Below, piece after piece: positions 5,207 through 7,136 of a stretch of 7,136 bases of DNA (its first letter is position 1; each line of letters begins with the position of its first letter). The notes under the pieces are model-generated. The model saw only the letters and a list, made by a program, of their open reading frames with translations. It was not told the origin of the DNA and made no database searches. Source of the stretch: Steroidobacteraceae bacterium. GTDB lineage: Bacteria; Pseudomonadota; Gammaproteobacteria; Steroidobacterales; Steroidobacteraceae. The stretch is from positions 1 through 7,136 of the forward strand of contig JAICKZ010000168.1 in NCBI GenBank assembly GCA_025927665.1, written 5' to 3'. A program made the translations under genes and the position numbers.

Positions 5207-7136
5207 ATGTTAGAAGCTTATAGAAAGCATGTCGCCGAACGCGCTGCGTTGGGTATTCCACCTTTGCCATTGTCGGCGCAACAAGTGGCGGACGTGATTG
5301 AGTTGATCAAGAGCCAACCTGCAGGTGAGGCACAATTTTTGTTGGATTTATTAACTCATCGCGTGCCCCCAGGTGTTGATGATGCTGCAAAAGTTAAAGC
5401 ATCATTCCTCGCCGCCGTCGCGCATGGTGACATTACGGTGGCATTGCTCAGCAAGGCCAAGGCCACTGAATTGCTGGGTACCATGGTTGGCGGTTACAAC
5501 GTCAAACCACTGATTGACTTGCTGGATGATAAAGAGGTCGCGCCTGTTGCCGCGACAGCACTGAAGAAAACTTTGTTGATGTTTGATTTTTTTCACGATG
5601 TTGCTCACAAGGCAGAATCGGGCAACACTCACGCTCAAGAAGTGATCAAGAGCTGGGCTGATGCCGAATGGTTTACCTCGCGTCCTGAAGTGCAAAAGAA
5701 AATTACCGTCACAGTATTCAAAGTGAGTGGTGAAACCAATACCGATGATTTATCTCCCGCGCCGGATGCGTGGAGTCGCCCGGACATTCCGTTGCACTAT
5801 CTTGCGATGCTAAAGAATACACGCCCTGGTATTACTCCCGAAGAGGATGGTAAGCGTGGCCCGATGAAATTTATTGAAGATCTTAAAAAGAAAGGGCACT
5901 TGGTTGCCTATGTGGGGGATGTCGTAGGTACTGGTTCTAGTCGCAAGAGTGCAACCAACAGTGTGATTTGGGCAACGGGCGAAGATATTCCTTTTGTGCC
6001 CAATAAACGTTTTGGTGGTGTGACATTGGGCGGCAAGATTGCGCCTATCTTCTTCAACACTCAGGAAGACTCGGGTTCATTACCTATTGAAGTTGATGTC
6101 TCCGGTCTCGAGATGGGAGATGTCGTTGATATTTATCCTTACGAAGGAAAGATTGAAAAGAATGGTAGCGTGGTTGCTCAATTCAAATTGAAGAATCAAG
6201 TGCTGTTCGATGAAGTACGTGCGGGTGGACGTATCAATCTCATCATTGGTCGTTCATTGACAGCCAAGGCGCGCGACTTCTTGAAGTTGCCTGCATCGAC
6301 TGCATTCCGTTTACCAGTGATACCTGCAACATCAACCAAAGGTTTTTCATTAGCGCAGAAGATGGTAGGTCGCGCTTGTGGTTTACCAGAAGGTCAAGGC
6401 ATGCGTCCGGGTACGTATTGTGAACCGCGAATGACTTCTGTTGGCAGTCAAGACACGACAGGACCCATGACGCGCGATGAGTTGAAAGATCTTGCGTGTC
6501 TTGGTTTTTCAGCAGATTTGGTGATGCAAAGTTTTTGTCATACTGCGGCGTATCCCAAACCAGTGGACGTGAAGACACATCGCGAACTGCCAACCTTCAT
6601 TAGCAATCGTGGTGGCATTTCATTACGTCCGGGTGATGGAGTTATTCATTCCTGGCTGAATCGTATGTTACTGCCGGATACGGTGGGAACAGGTGGTGAT
6701 AGTCATACTCGCTTCCCGATTGGCATTTCATTTCCTGCAGGCTCGGGTCTCGTCGCCTTCGCAGCGGCCACAGGTGTCATGCCGCTTGATATGCCGGAAA
6801 GTGTGTTGGTTCGTTTCAAAGGTAACATGCAGCCTGGCATTACGTTGCGCGATCTGGTGCATGCAATACCTTTATACGCAATCAAAAATGGTTTATTAAC
6901 CGTTGCCAAACAAGGTAAGAAAAATATTTTCTCCGGACGCATTCTTGAAATCGAAGGCTTGCCCAATTTGAAAGTGGAACAAGCGTTTGAATTAAGCGAT
7001 GCCTCTGCTGAGCGCAGTGCGGCCGGCTGCACGGTTCGTTTGAATAAAGAACCCATCATTGAATATCTGAATTCAAATATCGTGTTGCTCAAACATATGA
7101 TTGCCAATCATTATCAAGACAAGCGCAGTATTGAGC
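5207..7136 (+). CDS. acnB: Aconitate hydratase B, N-terminal 643 residues (3' end outside window)
   Basis: Bifunctional aconitase B / 2-methylisocitrate dehydratase interconverts citrate and isocitrate in the TCA cycle in the cytoplasm and also serves the methylcitrate cycle. The frame is open from ATG 5207 to the window edge, with GAGGA at 5198-5202. The sequence follows Escherichia coli AcnB closely from MLEAYRKHVAERAA onwards, with nearly identical numbering. Parts: a HEAT-like N-terminal domain (about 1-160), the swivel domain with DDLSPAPDAWSRP (180-192) and GTGSSRKSATNS (241-252), then the start of the catalytic core with SVGSQDTTGPMTRDEL (411-426) and GTGGDSHTRFP (494-504). Substrate-contact residues Arg191, Ser244-Arg246, Ser414-Asp416 and Asp498 are present. 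The [4Fe-4S] cysteines, near 710, 769 and 772 in E. coli, lie beyond the window, as does about a quarter of the usual 865 residues. Nothing links it functionally to the upstream operon. Confidence 0.98.
   Translation, partial: MLEAYRKHVAERAALGIPPLPLSAQQVADVIELIKSQPAGEAQFLLDLLTHRVPPGVDDAAKVKASFLAAVAHGDITVALLSKAKATELLGTMVGGYNVKPLIDLLDDKEVAPVAATALKKTLLMFDFFHDVAHKAESGNTHAQEVIKSWADAEWFTSRPEVQKKITVTVFKVSGETNTDDLSPAPDAWSRPDIPLHYLAMLKNTRPGITPEEDGKRGPMKFIEDLKKKGHLVAYVGDVVGTGSSRKSATNSVIWATGEDIPFVPNKRFGGVTLGGKIAPIFFNTQEDSGSLPIEVDVSGLEMGDVVDIYPYEGKIEKNGSVVAQFKLKNQVLFDEVRAGGRINLIIGRSLTAKARDFLKLPASTAFRLPVIPATSTKGFSLAQKMVGRACGLPEGQGMRPGTYCEPRMTSVGSQDTTGPMTRDELKDLACLGFSADLVMQSFCHTAAYPKPVDVKTHRELPTFISNRGGISLRPGDGVIHSWLNRMLLPDTVGTGGDSHTRFPIGISFPAGSGLVAFAAATGVMPLDMPESVLVRFKGNMQPGITLRDLVHAIPLYAIKNGLLTVAKQGKKNIFSGRILEIEGLPNLKVEQAFELSDASAERSAAGCTVRLNKEPIIEYLNSNIVLLKHMIANHYQDKRSIE

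Noticed and set aside
6703..7107. Open frames on either strand within 6243-7107
   Set aside because: The region is continuous acnB coding sequence that follows the known protein without a break.

Overview
The window looks like a chromosomal segment of a gammaproteobacterium, most likely from the Cellvibrio/Saccharophagus/Teredinibacter neighbourhood. That guess rests on an AcnB very close to the enterobacterial protein, on serine-only linkers in secreted proteins (a habit of that group), and on the gene order. The exact genus cannot be fixed from sequence alone. All supported genes lie on the + strand, and the window is almost entirely coding.

Positions 1-5080 hold a tightly packed envelope operon of seven genes. 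In order they are: the 3' end of a large TPR protein (1-1046); a TPR lipoprotein with a polyserine tether (1027-1881); a small secreted protein of unknown function (1878-2354); a MotA/TolQ/ExbB proton-channel subunit (2453-3175); two different ExbD/TolR-type subunits (3179-3682 and 3679-4170); and a TonB-like single-pass protein with an AgmX/PglI-type C-terminal domain (4175-5080). Most junctions overlap or are 3-4 bases apart, which suggests translational coupling. The exception is a 98-base gap before the proton-channel gene.

The logic of the set is a proton-driven inner-membrane motor: one ExbB-like protein plus two ExbD-like proteins, each with its membrane aspartate. A TonB-like transducer would span the periplasm towards TPR proteins, one of them lipid-anchored. 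One TolQ-like plus two TolR-like proteins, next to AgmX/PglI-type and TPR-lipoprotein partners, is the parts list of the Agl-Glt gliding/transport machinery of Myxococcus rather than of Tol-Pal or classical ExbBD-TonB. The substrate or purpose here is not visible in the sequence.

Positions 5081-5206 are intergenic and contain a strong 12-bp hairpin with no U-tract. Positions 5207-7136 are the first 643 codons of acnB, the TCA-cycle aconitase B, cut off by the window edge before its iron-sulfur cysteines. No RNA genes, mobile elements, CRISPR arrays or attachment sites were seen.
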